6,478 nucleotides of DNA from Pedococcus sp. (GTDB lineage Bacteria > Actinomycetota > Actinomycetes > Actinomycetales > Dermatophilaceae). A program made the translations under genes and the position numbers. Positions 1 to 6,152 of the stretch are shown piece after piece (the first letter of the stretch is position 1; every line of letters starts with the position of its first letter). The DNA lies in NCBI GenBank assembly GCA_025936615.1, contig JAICSZ010000135.1:1-6478 (forward strand). Direction: 5' to 3'. The notes beneath the pieces were generated by a model. That model had not been told where the DNA came from. It made no database searches and worked only from the letters and a program-made list of their open reading frames with translations.

Positions 1-48
1 GGGGATGACTCCGCGGCCGGCCTGCCCGATCTCGACAGCATGGTGCCC

Positions 49-509
49 ATGAGCCCCGACTGGCGGGCACTCGCCCCAGCCCAGCACGGCATCGTCGCGA
101 GGCGACAGCTCACCGCTCTTGGGGCTCGGCTGGGACCGGGTGGACAGCCAGGTCGCCGCTGACCGGTGGAGGCTCTGACCCCACGTGTGGTCGTCCCGTT
201 CACCGGCACGCCCACCTGGGAGCAGCGGGTGTGGGCTGCCGTGCTCAAACCGCTGCGGCGGTCGAGGTGTTCAGGACAGCGCTCAACGAGATCGGCGGTG
301 GGGCGCAGTCGCTGGCGGAGCTGGACGTGGCGCGGATCTGTCGCCGGTTCGGTCTGCCCAAGCCACGCCCGCAGACGCTGCGAAGGGACGGCGCCGGTCG
401 CACGCGCTTCACCGACTGCGAGTGGGAGCTGGCCGACGGGAGGCTGCTGGTGCTGGAGGTGGACGGTGGGCGGGCCACGCACCGTTCTGGGGCACTTGCT
501 GCGGGATAG
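49..509 (+). pseudogene. Decayed DUF559 / AbiEi-antitoxin-like gene (frameshifted, internally deleted, 3' truncated)
   Basis: Homology to the actinobacterial DUF559 proteins, often named type IV toxin-antitoxin AbiEi-family proteins, can be followed only by changing frame. Frame 1 from ATG 49 reads MSPDWRALAPAQHGIVARRQ, the usual N-terminal helix-turn-helix start. It then hits TGA at 160-162. Frame 2 (about 125-175) continues with LGWDRVDSQVAADRWRL. Frame 1 resumes at about 172-246 with LTPRVVVPFTGTPTWEQRVW. The middle of the protein, roughly 100 residues in intact relatives as I remember them, is missing. Frame 3 (about 255-474) gives the C-terminal part with GGGAQSLAELDV, RFTDCEWELADGR and LVLEVDGG. 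The last two resemble the Vsr-like PD-(D/E)XK core. Similarity stops right after EVDG, and this frame ends at TAG 507-509. No single frame can make the whole protein. ATG 40 is an alternative start, and frame 1 is also open from base 1, so the original gene could begin upstream. Bases 1-48 show nothing else recognisable. Family assignment is from motif memory. Confidence 0.75.
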
Positions 510-512
510 GTT
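507..512 (+). promoter_or_regulatory. Putative -10 box (TAGGTT) of a leaderless promoter for the DUF2520-pan-nad operon
   Basis: TAGGTT fits the actinobacterial TANNNT -10 pattern and lies six bases before the GTG at 519. Transcription would therefore start at or next to the start codon, giving a leaderless mRNA. No good -35 is visible; TTCTGG at 485-490 is at a workable distance but matches poorly. The box overlaps the stop codon of the decayed upstream gene. No strong Shine-Dalgarno precedes the GTG, which fits leaderless translation. The same spacing is seen before lysS at 6141. Confidence 0.55.
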
Positions 513-518
513 GGGCGC

Positions 519-1421
519 GTGACTTCGGCCGACGAGCGCCCCGCACGCCTCGATGTCGGCGTCGTCGGCGCCGGCAGGGTGGGTTCGGTCCTCGGAGCCG
601 CGCTCGCGCGGGTCGGGCACCGGGTCGTGGCCGTCTCGGCGGTGAGCGAGGCCTCGCTCGCGCGGGCGGCCGGGCTGCTGCCCGGCACACCCGTCCTGCC
701 GCCGGACGAGGTGGTTCGCCGCGCCGAGCTGGTGGTGCTCGCCGTCCCCGACGACGCCCTGGAGGACCTCGTCGCCGGGCTCGCGGCAACGGGTGCCTGG
801 CAGGCCGGTCAGCTCGTCGCCCACACGAGCGGGCGCCATGGGCTCGAGGTCTACGCCCCTGCCGCCGGCCACCACGTGCTGGGGATGGCGATCCACCCGG
901 CGATGACGTTCAGCGGCACCCCGATCGACCTCGACCGGCTCGCCGACTGCTGCTTCGGCGTCACGGCCCCCGACCCGCTGCGGCCCGCCGCGGAGGCGCT
1001 GGTGCTCGAGGTCGGGGGCGAGCCGGTGTGGGTCGAGGAGTCGCAACGCCCGATGTACCACGCCGCGCTCACCCACGGGGCGAACCACCTCGTCACCCTC
1101 ACCGCGCAGGCCATGCAGGCCCTCGAGGCGGCAGGGGTGGAGTCGCCGGTGCGGGTCCTCACACCCCTGGTGACGGCCGCCCTCGACAACGCACTCCGCT
1201 CGGGTGACGGTGCTCTCACCGGCCCCGTCGCCCGCGGTGACGCCGGTACGGTTGCCGAGCACCTGCGACAACTGCAGAGACTGACCCCCGACGTCCGGCC
1301 CACCTACCTCGCGCTCGCGCGGGCCACGGCCGAGCGCGCCCTCGCCAGCGGGCGGTTGCGGCCCCACCTCGCGGAGCCGTTGCTGGACATCCTCGCCAGC
1401 GACCAGGAGAGCGACCAGTGA
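519..1421 (+). CDS. Rossmann-fold, DUF2520-domain oxidoreductase (candidate PanG-type ketopantoate reductase)
   Basis: This 300-residue protein has an N-terminal NAD(P)-binding Rossmann domain and a helical C-terminal DUF2520 domain. The dinucleotide loop is GAGRVG at residues 17-22, after the strand LDVGVV. The end of the Rossmann core shows LVVLAVPDD at 71-79 and HTSG at 102-105. HPAMTFSG at 126-133 is the family's HP-x-x-TF motif. YHAALTHGANH at 180-190 and ALTGPVARGD at 232-241 are typical DUF2520 signatures. The GTG start is chosen because it follows a TANNNT box by six bases and leaves a short lead before the Rossmann strand. The stop overlaps the panC start by 4 nt (GTGA), so the two are translationally coupled. 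A DUF2520 gene before panC is also found in mycobacteria (Rv3603c, from memory). I recall a second ketopantoate reductase family, PanG, in this class. A role making pantoate for PanC is therefore plausible but unproven. The fold is confident; the substrate is not. Confidence 0.9.
   Translation: MTSADERPARLDVGVVGAGRVGSVLGAALARVGHRVVAVSAVSEASLARAAGLLPGTPVLPPDEVVRRAELVVLAVPDDALEDLVAGLAATGAWQAGQLVAHTSGRHGLEVYAPAAGHHVLGMAIHPAMTFSGTPIDLDRLADCCFGVTAPDPLRPAAEALVLEVGGEPVWVEESQRPMYHAALTHGANHLVTLTAQAMQALEAAGVESPVRVLTPLVTAALDNALRSGDGALTGPVARGDAGTVAEHLRQLQRLTPDVRPTYLALARATAERALASGRLRPHLAEPLLDILASDQESDQ
1405..1409 (+). promoter_or_regulatory. Ribosome binding site for panC
   Basis: AGGAG lies inside the 3' end of the DUF2520 gene, eight bases before the GTG at 1418. 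It supports GTG 1418 as the panC start, within the GTGA overlap. Confidence 0.75.
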
Positions 1422-2338
1422 GCAACCCTGCCCCGGTGGTGGCCCGCACCCGCGACGAGCTTCGGTCCGCCCGCAGGAGCCTCGGAGACGGTGACGTGGC
1501 CGTGGTCATGACGATGGGCGCGCTGCACGAGGGCCACGCGACGCTGATCCGCACCGCGCGACAGCGCGCCGCCCACGTCATCGTGACCATCTTCCTCAAC
1601 CCGCTGCAGTTCGGGCCCAGGGAGGACCTGTCCCGCTACCCACGGACGTTCGACGCCGACCTCGAGATCTGCACAGCGGCCGGTGTGGACCTGGTCTTCG
1701 CCCCGACGCCCGACGTCGTCTACCAGGACGGCGACCCGGGGGTGCGGATCTCCGCCGGCCCCTTGGGCAACGTGCTCGAGGGCCAGACCCGCCCGGGACA
1801 CTTCGACGGGATGCTGACCGTGGTGGCCAAGCTCTTCCACCTGACGCAGGCCGACAGCGCCTACTTCGGCCAGAAGGACGCCCAGCAGCTCGCGCTGATC
1901 CGGCGGATGGTGCGCGACCTGGACTTCCCGGTCGACGTGGTGTCGGTGCCCACCGTGCGCGAGCCCGACGGCCTGGCCATGAGCAGCCGGAACACCTACC
2001 TGACCGACTCCGACCGCGACGCGGCCCTGTGCCTGTCGAGGGCGCTGCAGGCCGGCGCGGCCGCGGCCGCGGAGGGGCCGTCGGCGGTCCGGCGCGCCGC
2101 CCGGTCCGTGCTGGTCCGCGAGCCCCTGGCGCTGATCGACTACCTCGTCCTCGTGCACCCGAGCACCCTCGAGGACGTGCCCGAGTGGTACCGCGGGGAG
2201 GCACTGCTCGCCGTCGCCGGAAGGGTGGGGACCACCCGGCTCATCGACAACCTGCCCATCGAGGTCGGCCCGGGCGGGGGTGCGCTGGAGGTCTTCTCCG
2301 ACGTGTCGTCGGCGGCGCCGCCTGCCGACGAGGACTGA
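1418..2338 (+). CDS. panC: Pantothenate synthetase (pantoate--beta-alanine ligase)
   Basis: PanC joins D-pantoate and beta-alanine with ATP, through a pantoyl-adenylate, to give pantothenate in the cytoplasm. It is the last step before the CoA pathway. The 306-residue product has the usual length and motifs. [10 protein letters not shown] at residues 31-40 holds the HIGH-type nucleotide motif; the position before TMG is Met where many homologues have Pro. NPLQFGP is at 61-67, [16 protein letters not shown] at 125-140 for pantoate and active-site contacts, FGQKDAQQ at 150-157, and MSSRN at 188-192 as the KMSKS-like motif. The C-terminal dimer domain follows, with a low-complexity Ala-rich stretch near residues 211-219. 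The GTG start overlaps the preceding stop and has AGGAG eight bases upstream. Its beta-alanine substrate is the product of panD, which follows after 5 nt. All visible active-site motifs are intact. Confidence 0.97.
   Translation: MSNPAPVVARTRDELRSARRSLGDGDVAVVMTMGALHEGHATLIRTARQRAAHVIVTIFLNPLQFGPREDLSRYPRTFDADLEICTAAGVDLVFAPTPDVVYQDGDPGVRISAGPLGNVLEGQTRPGHFDGMLTVVAKLFHLTQADSAYFGQKDAQQLALIRRMVRDLDFPVDVVSVPTVREPDGLAMSSRNTYLTDSDRDAALCLSRALQAGAAAAAEGPSAVRRAARSVLVREPLALIDYLVLVHPSTLEDVPEWYRGEALLAVAGRVGTTRLIDNLPIEVGPGGGALEVFSDVSSAAPPADED
2330..2334 (+). promoter_or_regulatory. Ribosome binding site for panD
   Basis: GAGGA lies in the last codons of panC, nine bases before the ATG at 2344. It fixes the panD start at 2344 although the same frame is open further upstream inside panC. 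Confidence 0.7.
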
Positions 2339-2343
2339 CCCAC

Positions 2344-2769
2344 ATGCAGCGCTTCATGCTCTACGCCAAGATCCACCGCGCCACGGTGACCCAGGCCGAC
2401 CTGCACTACGTCGGGTCGCTGACCATCGACCGAGACCTCATGGACGCCGCCGGGCTGCTGCCCGGTGAGCAGGTCGACGTGGTCGACGTGGACAACGGCA
2501 ACCGGCTGACCACCTACGCCATCGAGGGCGAGCGCGGCTCGGGGATCCTGTGCGTCAACGGCGCCGCCGCACGGCTGATCTCGCCGGGTGACACCGTGAT
2601 CGTCATCGCCTATGCCGCCATGGAGGACGAGGAGGCGCGGACCTTCGAGCCACAGGTGGTCTTCGTCGACAAGCAGAACCGGATCGTCGAGGTCGGCCAC
2701 GACGGCGGGGACGTCCCGGAGGGCTTCGGGCTGCAGACCTCGGCGGTCACCCACCGCCACCATGACTGA
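2344..2769 (+). CDS. panD: Aspartate 1-decarboxylase (pyruvoyl-dependent) proenzyme
   Basis: PanD removes the alpha-carboxyl of L-aspartate to give beta-alanine for PanC. The 141-residue proenzyme is self-cleaved between Gly24 and Ser25 (YVGSLTID at 22-29), and Ser25 becomes the pyruvoyl group. Other expected residues are present: Lys9 in AKIHRATVT, Arg54, and Tyr58 in [27 protein letters not shown] is the conserved structural loop. The protein is slightly longer than the E. coli enzyme (126 residues) and close to the mycobacterial one (139). The extra C-terminal tail, [19 protein letters not shown], is of the actinobacterial kind. ATG 2344 gives the standard N-terminus five residues before the AKIHR segment and has GAGGA upstream. 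The gene follows panC by 5 nt and overlaps nadB by 8 nt. No separate maturation factor such as PanZ is seen in the window. Confidence 0.97.
   Translation: MQRFMLYAKIHRATVTQADLHYVGSLTIDRDLMDAAGLLPGEQVDVVDVDNGNRLTTYAIEGERGSGILCVNGAAARLISPGDTVIVIAYAAMEDEEARTFEPQVVFVDKQNRIVEVGHDGGDVPEGFGLQTSAVTHRHHD
2742..2758 (+). promoter_or_regulatory. Perfect 6-bp hairpin just upstream of the nadB start codon
   Basis: GGCGGT (2742-2747) and ACCGCC (2753-2758) form a perfect stem with a 5-base loop, ending three bases before the nadB ATG at 2762. It sits where a Shine-Dalgarno would be, and no clear one is present. A ribosome finishing panD at 2769 would melt it, so it may enforce panD-nadB coupling. In DNA this GC-rich such a short hairpin can also arise by chance. 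Confidence 0.35.
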
Positions 2770-4471
2770 GCCCCCGGCGAGCGGCTCGCTGCGGGTTCCC
2801 GGGCGGTTGCGTGCACCTCAGCCCGGCTGGACGGCGCAGGCCGACGTCATCGTGGTCGGCTCCGGGATTGCCGGGCTGACCACCGCGCTGCGGCTGCGCC
2901 AACGGGTCGACCGGGTGCTGCTGGTCACGAAGACCGTGCTCTCGGAGGGATCCACGCTGTGGGCCCAGGGAGGGATCGCCGCTGCGCTCGACCCGGCCGA
3001 CTCGCCGCAGGAGCACCTGCACGACACCCTCGTGGCGGGCGTCGGCATCTGTGACGTCGACGCCGTGCGAGCACTGGTCACCGAGGGTCCGCGACGAGTC
3101 CGCGAGCTCGTCGCGCTCGGGGCCGAGTTCGACACCGACGAGGACGGCGAGATCAGGCTGACCCGGGAGGGCGGCCACCACCGGGACCGCATCGCCCACG
3201 CCGGCGGCGACGCGACCGGCCGCGAGATCTCGCGCGCCCTCATCGCCGCACTGCACCAGGTCCAGGACGACCCGGGTATCGAGGTGGTCGAGCACGCCCT
3301 GGTCGTCGACCTCCTGCTCGCCACCACCGGTCGTGCCTGCGGTGTCACGCTGCACGTCATCGGTGAGGGACAGCGCGACGGCGTCGGCGCCGCCCGGGCC
3401 AGGGCGGTCGTCCTCGCGACCGGGGGGCTCGGGCAGGTCTACGCCGCCACCACCAACCCGTCGGTGGCGACCGGTGACGGCCTCGCCGCCGCCCTGCGGG
3501 CCGGGGCCGAGGTGGCGGACGTGGAGTTCGTGCAGTTCCACCCGACCGTGCTGTGGCTCGGACCGGGCTCACGAGGCCAGCAGCCGCTCATCTCGGAGGC
3601 AGTCCGCGGCGAGGGCGCCTTGCTCGTCGACCGGGACGGGGTGCGGTTCATGCAGGGCCGGCACCCGCTCGCCGACCTCGCGCCCCGCGACGTCGTCTCC
3701 CGGGCCATCGCGGAGCGGATGCGCGAGACCGGCGAGGACCACGTGTACCTCGATGCGCGGCACCTCGGCGGTGAGTTCCTCGAGAAGCGGTTCCCCTCGA
3801 TCGTCGCGCGGTGTCGGGAGCTGGGGTTCGACCCGGCCACCGACCTCCTGCCCGTCGCCCCAGCCCAGCACTACGCGTCCGGTGGCGTGCGCACCGACCT
3901 GCGCGGCCGCACCTCCGTGGAGGGCCTCTACGCCTGCGGCGAGGTGTCATGCACCGGGGTGCACGGCGCCAACCGCCTCGCCTCGAACTCGCTGCTCGAG
4001 GGGCTGGTCTTCGCGCACCGCATCGCCGACGACGTCGCGGAGCGGCTCGCGGCAGGCGAGCTCCCGCCCGTGGCGCCGGGGCAGGCCGGCCGTCCGCCCG
4101 GCGCAGCCGCCCTCCTGCCCGAGTCGGCCCGGCCCCGGGTCCAGGCCGCGATGACCGCCGGTGCGGGGGCGGTCCGCACGGCCGAGTCGCTGGCCGCCAC
4201 CACTGCCGACCTCGTCGCGCTGGCTGCTCAGTCCCTCGACGACGGTGACGCCGAACCCGGCCCGCAGTCCTGGGAGACGACGAACCTGCTCCACGTCGGC
4301 CAGCTGCTGACCCTCCTCGCGACCAGGCGTGAGGAGACCAGGGGCGGTCACGTCCGCGACGACTTCCGAGAGCTCGACGACGCCTGGCGCGGCAACCAGC
4401 GCGCCATCCGCGCAAGCGACGGCCTCGTGACGACCACCTTCCATCCCGTCCCCGAACAGGACCTGACATGA
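2762..4471 (+). CDS. nadB: L-aspartate oxidase
   Basis: NadB is a FAD flavoprotein that oxidises L-aspartate to iminoaspartate, the first step of de novo NAD synthesis; NadA then makes quinolinate. The 569-residue product contains the full fold. The FAD loop GSGIAG is at residues 33-38. [13 protein letters not shown] is at 64-76, with Leu where many homologues have Arg or Phe. [19 protein letters not shown] is at 135-153, ATGGLGQVY at 219-227 and QFHPT at 258-262. LAPRDVVSR at 305-313 supplies a substrate-binding Arg. HYASGGV at 369-375 and [14 protein letters not shown] at 400-413 close the FAD and substrate sites. HGANR and the REGGH motif favour aspartate oxidase over fumarate reductase or succinate dehydrogenase. 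A helical C-terminal domain runs from about 440 to 560. About 27 residues precede the first FAD strand. ATG 2762 is chosen for its 8-nt overlap with panD; longer versions would lie across panD. nadC follows with an ATGA overlap, while nadA is not adjacent. Confidence 0.96.
   Translation: MTEPPASGSLRVPGRLRAPQPGWTAQADVIVVGSGIAGLTTALRLRQRVDRVLLVTKTVLSEGSTLWAQGGIAAALDPADSPQEHLHDTLVAGVGICDVDAVRALVTEGPRRVRELVALGAEFDTDEDGEIRLTREGGHHRDRIAHAGGDATGREISRALIAALHQVQDDPGIEVVEHALVVDLLLATTGRACGVTLHVIGEGQRDGVGAARARAVVLATGGLGQVYAATTNPSVATGDGLAAALRAGAEVADVEFVQFHPTVLWLGPGSRGQQPLISEAVRGEGALLVDRDGVRFMQGRHPLADLAPRDVVSRAIAERMRETGEDHVYLDARHLGGEFLEKRFPSIVARCRELGFDPATDLLPVAPAQHYASGGVRTDLRGRTSVEGLYACGEVSCTGVHGANRLASNSLLEGLVFAHRIADDVAERLAAGELPPVAPGQAGRPPGAAALLPESARPRVQAAMTAGAGAVRTAESLAATTADLVALAAQSLDDGDAEPGPQSWETTNLLHVGQLLTLLATRREETRGGHVRDDFRELDDAWRGNQRAIRASDGLVTTTFHPVPEQDLT
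4458..4461 (+). promoter_or_regulatory. Weak ribosome binding site for nadC
   Basis: AGGA lies six bases before the ATG at 4468, inside the nadB 3' end. Together with the ATGA overlap it supports ATG 4468 as the start, probably with translational coupling to nadB. Confidence 0.5.
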
Positions 4472-5343
4472 CCGATCTGCGCTTTCCCCGGGAGGCGGCC
4501 CTCGACCTCGTCCACGTCGCTCTCGACGAAGACCTCGGCGGCCCCGGTGGCGTGGACGTCACCACGGACTCGACCATCCCGCCCGAGCAGGTGAGCACCG
4601 CCCAGGTGGTCGCGCGCGCCGATGGCGTGCTGGCCGGCATACCAGTCGTCGTAATGGTTTTCGACGAGGTGGCGCGGCGCCTTGGTGCCGCACCCCTCGA
4701 GCTCGAGCCACGGCGAGGTGATGGTGCGGCACTCACTCGTGGGGACGTCGTCGCGACGGTGCGCGGCTCCACGCAGGTCACCCTCGTGGGGGAGCGGACG
4801 ATGCTGAACATCGTCTGTCGCCTCTCTGGCATCGCGACCCACACCAGCGAATGGGCCAGGCGGCTCGAGGGCACCGGGGCCACCGTGCTCGACACCCGCA
4901 AGACGACACCCGGCCTGCGCGCGCTCGAGAAGTACGCGGTGCGCGCGGGCGGGGGCACGAACAAGCGGATGGGCCTCTATGACGTCGCGATGATCAAGGA
5001 CAACCACAAGCTCGCCGCCGGCTCGCTCAGCGCCGCGTATGCCGCGGTGCTGGCCACGTACCCGGACGTGCCAGTCCAGGTGGAGGTCGCCACTCGCGAG
5101 GAGGCGCTCGAGGCGGTGGGTGTCGGTGCGCGGTTCCTGTTGTGCGACAACATGTCCGTCGAGCTGTTGCGCAGGACGGTCGAGGCGGTGCGGGCCACGG
5201 GGGAGAGGGTCGAGCTGGAGGCGACCGGCGGCCTGACCCTCGATGTCGCACGCGACTACGCACTCACCGGGGTCGACTACCTCTCCGTCGGTGGGCTCAC
5301 CCACTCCAGCCCGATCCTCGACCTGGCCCTCGACCTCGTCTGA
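4468..5343 (+). CDS. nadC: Nicotinate-nucleotide diphosphorylase (carboxylating), quinolinate phosphoribosyltransferase
   Basis: NadC converts quinolinate and PRPP to nicotinate mononucleotide, CO2 and pyrophosphate, in the cytoplasm. The 291-residue product is of normal length. The N-terminal domain has DEDLGGPGGVDVTTD (20-34). The barrel carries ERTMLN at 109-114, DTRKTTPG at 142-149, EKYAVRAGGG at 154-163, MIKDNH at 175-180, VQVEVATREEALEA, LLCDNMS, LEATGGL and VDYLSVGGLTHS near the end. These cover the Arg, Lys, Glu and Asp residues that bind quinolinate and PRPP. One position differs: residues 165-167 read NKR where many enzymes, including that of M. tuberculosis, have NHR. Codons 57-65 form a small patch of A/T-ended codons (ATA, GTA, GTT) unlike the rest. 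The gene overlaps nadB by 4 nt and ends 3 nt from the stop codon of the opposing ATPase gene. I see no clear terminator there. Confidence 0.97.
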   Translation: MTDLRFPREAALDLVHVALDEDLGGPGGVDVTTDSTIPPEQVSTAQVVARADGVLAGIPVVVMVFDEVARRLGAAPLELEPRRGDGAALTRGDVVATVRGSTQVTLVGERTMLNIVCRLSGIATHTSEWARRLEGTGATVLDTRKTTPGLRALEKYAVRAGGGTNKRMGLYDVAMIKDNHKLAAGSLSAAYAAVLATYPDVPVQVEVATREEALEAVGVGARFLLCDNMSVELLRRTVEAVRATGERVELEATGGLTLDVARDYALTGVDYLSVGGLTHSSPILDLALDLV

Positions 5344-5346
5344 GCC

Positions 5347-6117
5347 CTAGCCCAGGTGGCGCAGGTAGCGGCCGGGGCCGTCGAGGAAGCGGCGGTAGTG
5401 GTCGACCACGTCGAGCTCCTCCCAGCCCGTCTCGTGGATGCCGGTGTCGTCCAGCTGGAGGATCCGCGCACCGGGCAGGCTTGCGACCACCGGCGAGTGG
5501 GTGGCGACCAGCACCTGGCGTCCCGGCTCGGACATGGCCTCGATCAGGGCCCCGACGAGGGCGAGCTGCGCGGTGAACGACAGCCCTGCCTCCGGCTCGT
5601 CCATCACGAAGAACCCGTCACCGTCGAAGCGGCGGGTGTTGAGCAGCGAGATGAAGGACTCGCCGTGGCTGAGCCGGTGGAAGTCGGGCTCCGGTGGGAC
5701 GCGCTCGTCACGGAAGGTGCTCGGGTGGTCCTCGAGGTAGCTGAACAGCCCGTGCATCGTCTCCGCGCGCAGGAAGTAGCCCCACCTCGAGGCGCCGGCG
5801 CCACGGACCAGCCGCAGGTCCTCGTGGAGGGCGGACTCGGTGTCGCGCGTCGTGTGCATGGCGCCGGTCGAGCCGCCCTCGCGCGAGAGGCCGTAGGCGA
5901 TCGCGACCGCCTCCACGAGCGTCGACTTCCCGGACCCGTTCTCCCCCACGAGGACCGTGGCAGGGGCGAGGTCGAGACCCTCGCGCATGACGTGCGCGAC
6001 CGCCGGGATGGTGAGCGGCCACTGGTCGTCCGGCAGGGCGGCACACGGATCGCGCTCCACGCGGCGCACGGGCATCGGGACGGCCCAGTCGTCCCCGCCC
6101 CGCGCCTTGCCCGCCAT
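5347..6117 (-). CDS. ABC/SMC-like AAA family ATPase (COG3910-type, role unknown)
   Basis: This is a stand-alone ATPase of 256 residues if read from ATG 6117. Walker A is GENGSGKST at residues 58-66. An ABC-like signature, LSHGES, is at 149-154. Walker B is [12 protein letters not shown] at 169-180 with catalytic Glu174. The switch histidine is in VLVATHSP at about 202-209. No transmembrane segment, coiled coil or fused nuclease domain is visible. It resembles the short soluble predicted ATPases of the AAA_21/COG3910 kind, which have no agreed function. A GTG at 6126 would add three residues. ATG 6117 is preferred because TACAGT (6130 down to 6125) lies seven bases before it, fitting a leaderless transcript; that box would overlap the GTG start. 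No Shine-Dalgarno is seen for either. The gene is convergent with nadC and divergent from lysS, so it is its own transcription unit. The ATPase call is firm, but no substrate or partner can be named. Confidence 0.88.
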   Translation of the reverse strand: MAGKARGGDDWAVPMPVRRVERDPCAALPDDQWPLTIPAVAHVMREGLDLAPATVLVGENGSGKSTLVEAVAIAYGLSREGGSTGAMHTTRDTESALHEDLRLVRGAGASRWGYFLRAETMHGLFSYLEDHPSTFRDERVPPEPDFHRLSHGESFISLLNTRRFDGDGFFVMDEPEAGLSFTAQLALVGALIEAMSEPGRQVLVATHSPVVASLPGARILQLDDTGIHETGWEELDVVDHYRRFLDGPGRYLRHLG

Positions 6118-6124
6118 GTGGGGC

Positions 6125-6130
6125 ACTGTA
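6125..6130 (-). promoter_or_regulatory. Putative -10 box (TACAGT) of the ATPase gene
   Basis: On the minus strand TACAGT fits TANNNT and lies seven bases before ATG 6117, so the transcript would begin at or near the start codon. Its -35 region would fall around 6148-6153, at the lysS start. No good -35 match is seen there. Confidence 0.45.
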
Positions 6131-6140
6131 TGCCGGTGGG

Positions 6141-6146
6141 TACCCT
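6141..6146 (+). promoter_or_regulatory. Putative -10 box (TACCCT) of a leaderless lysS promoter
   Basis: TACCCT fits TANNNT and lies six bases before GTG 6153, the same spacing as at 507-512. No Shine-Dalgarno fits between the box and the start. A -35 would fall about 6118-6123, next to the ATPase start codon, and no good match is present. Confidence 0.55.
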
Positions 6147-6152
6147 TTGCGG

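Noticed and set aside
71..87. A 17-nt stretch in the pseudogene repeated exactly at 3855-3871 in nadB
   Set aside because: Both copies encode APAQH in their own conserved protein contexts. It is most likely coincidence of codon choice in GC-rich DNA, not a repeat element.
185..1207. Plus-strand open frame crossing the pseudogene and the DUF2520 gene (340 codons)
   Set aside because: The product is Arg/Gly/Ala low complexity, and the DUF2520 frame in the same place carries all family motifs.
1304..2158. Minus-strand open frame opposite panC (284 codons)
   Set aside because: Its His/Val/Gln/Gly-rich content mirrors panC codons; no motif or start signal is seen.
3648..4964. Long minus-strand open frame opposite nadB and nadC (438 codons)
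   Set aside because: It is rich in Arg, Gly, Pro and low-complexity runs, as expected from the antisense of a high-GC gene. The plus strand here has complete nadB and nadC motifs.
5328..5386. Inverted repeat CCTCGAC (5328-5334) / GTCGAGG (5380-5386) around the nadC-ATPase junction as a terminator
   Set aside because: The loop is 45 nt, there is no U-tract on either strand, and both arms are ordinary Leu-Asp or matching codons in coding sequence.
6107..6112. TTGCCC as a -35 box for lysS
   Set aside because: It is 28 nt from the TACCCT -10 box, too far for a normal spacer, and lies inside the ATPase coding start.
49..6117. Defence island or new toxin-antitoxin system built on the DUF559/AbiEi remnant and the ATPase
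   Set aside because: The DUF559 gene is dead, no AbiEii-type toxin is present, the ATPase has no nuclease or other partner next to it, and the space between is a housekeeping cofactor operon.
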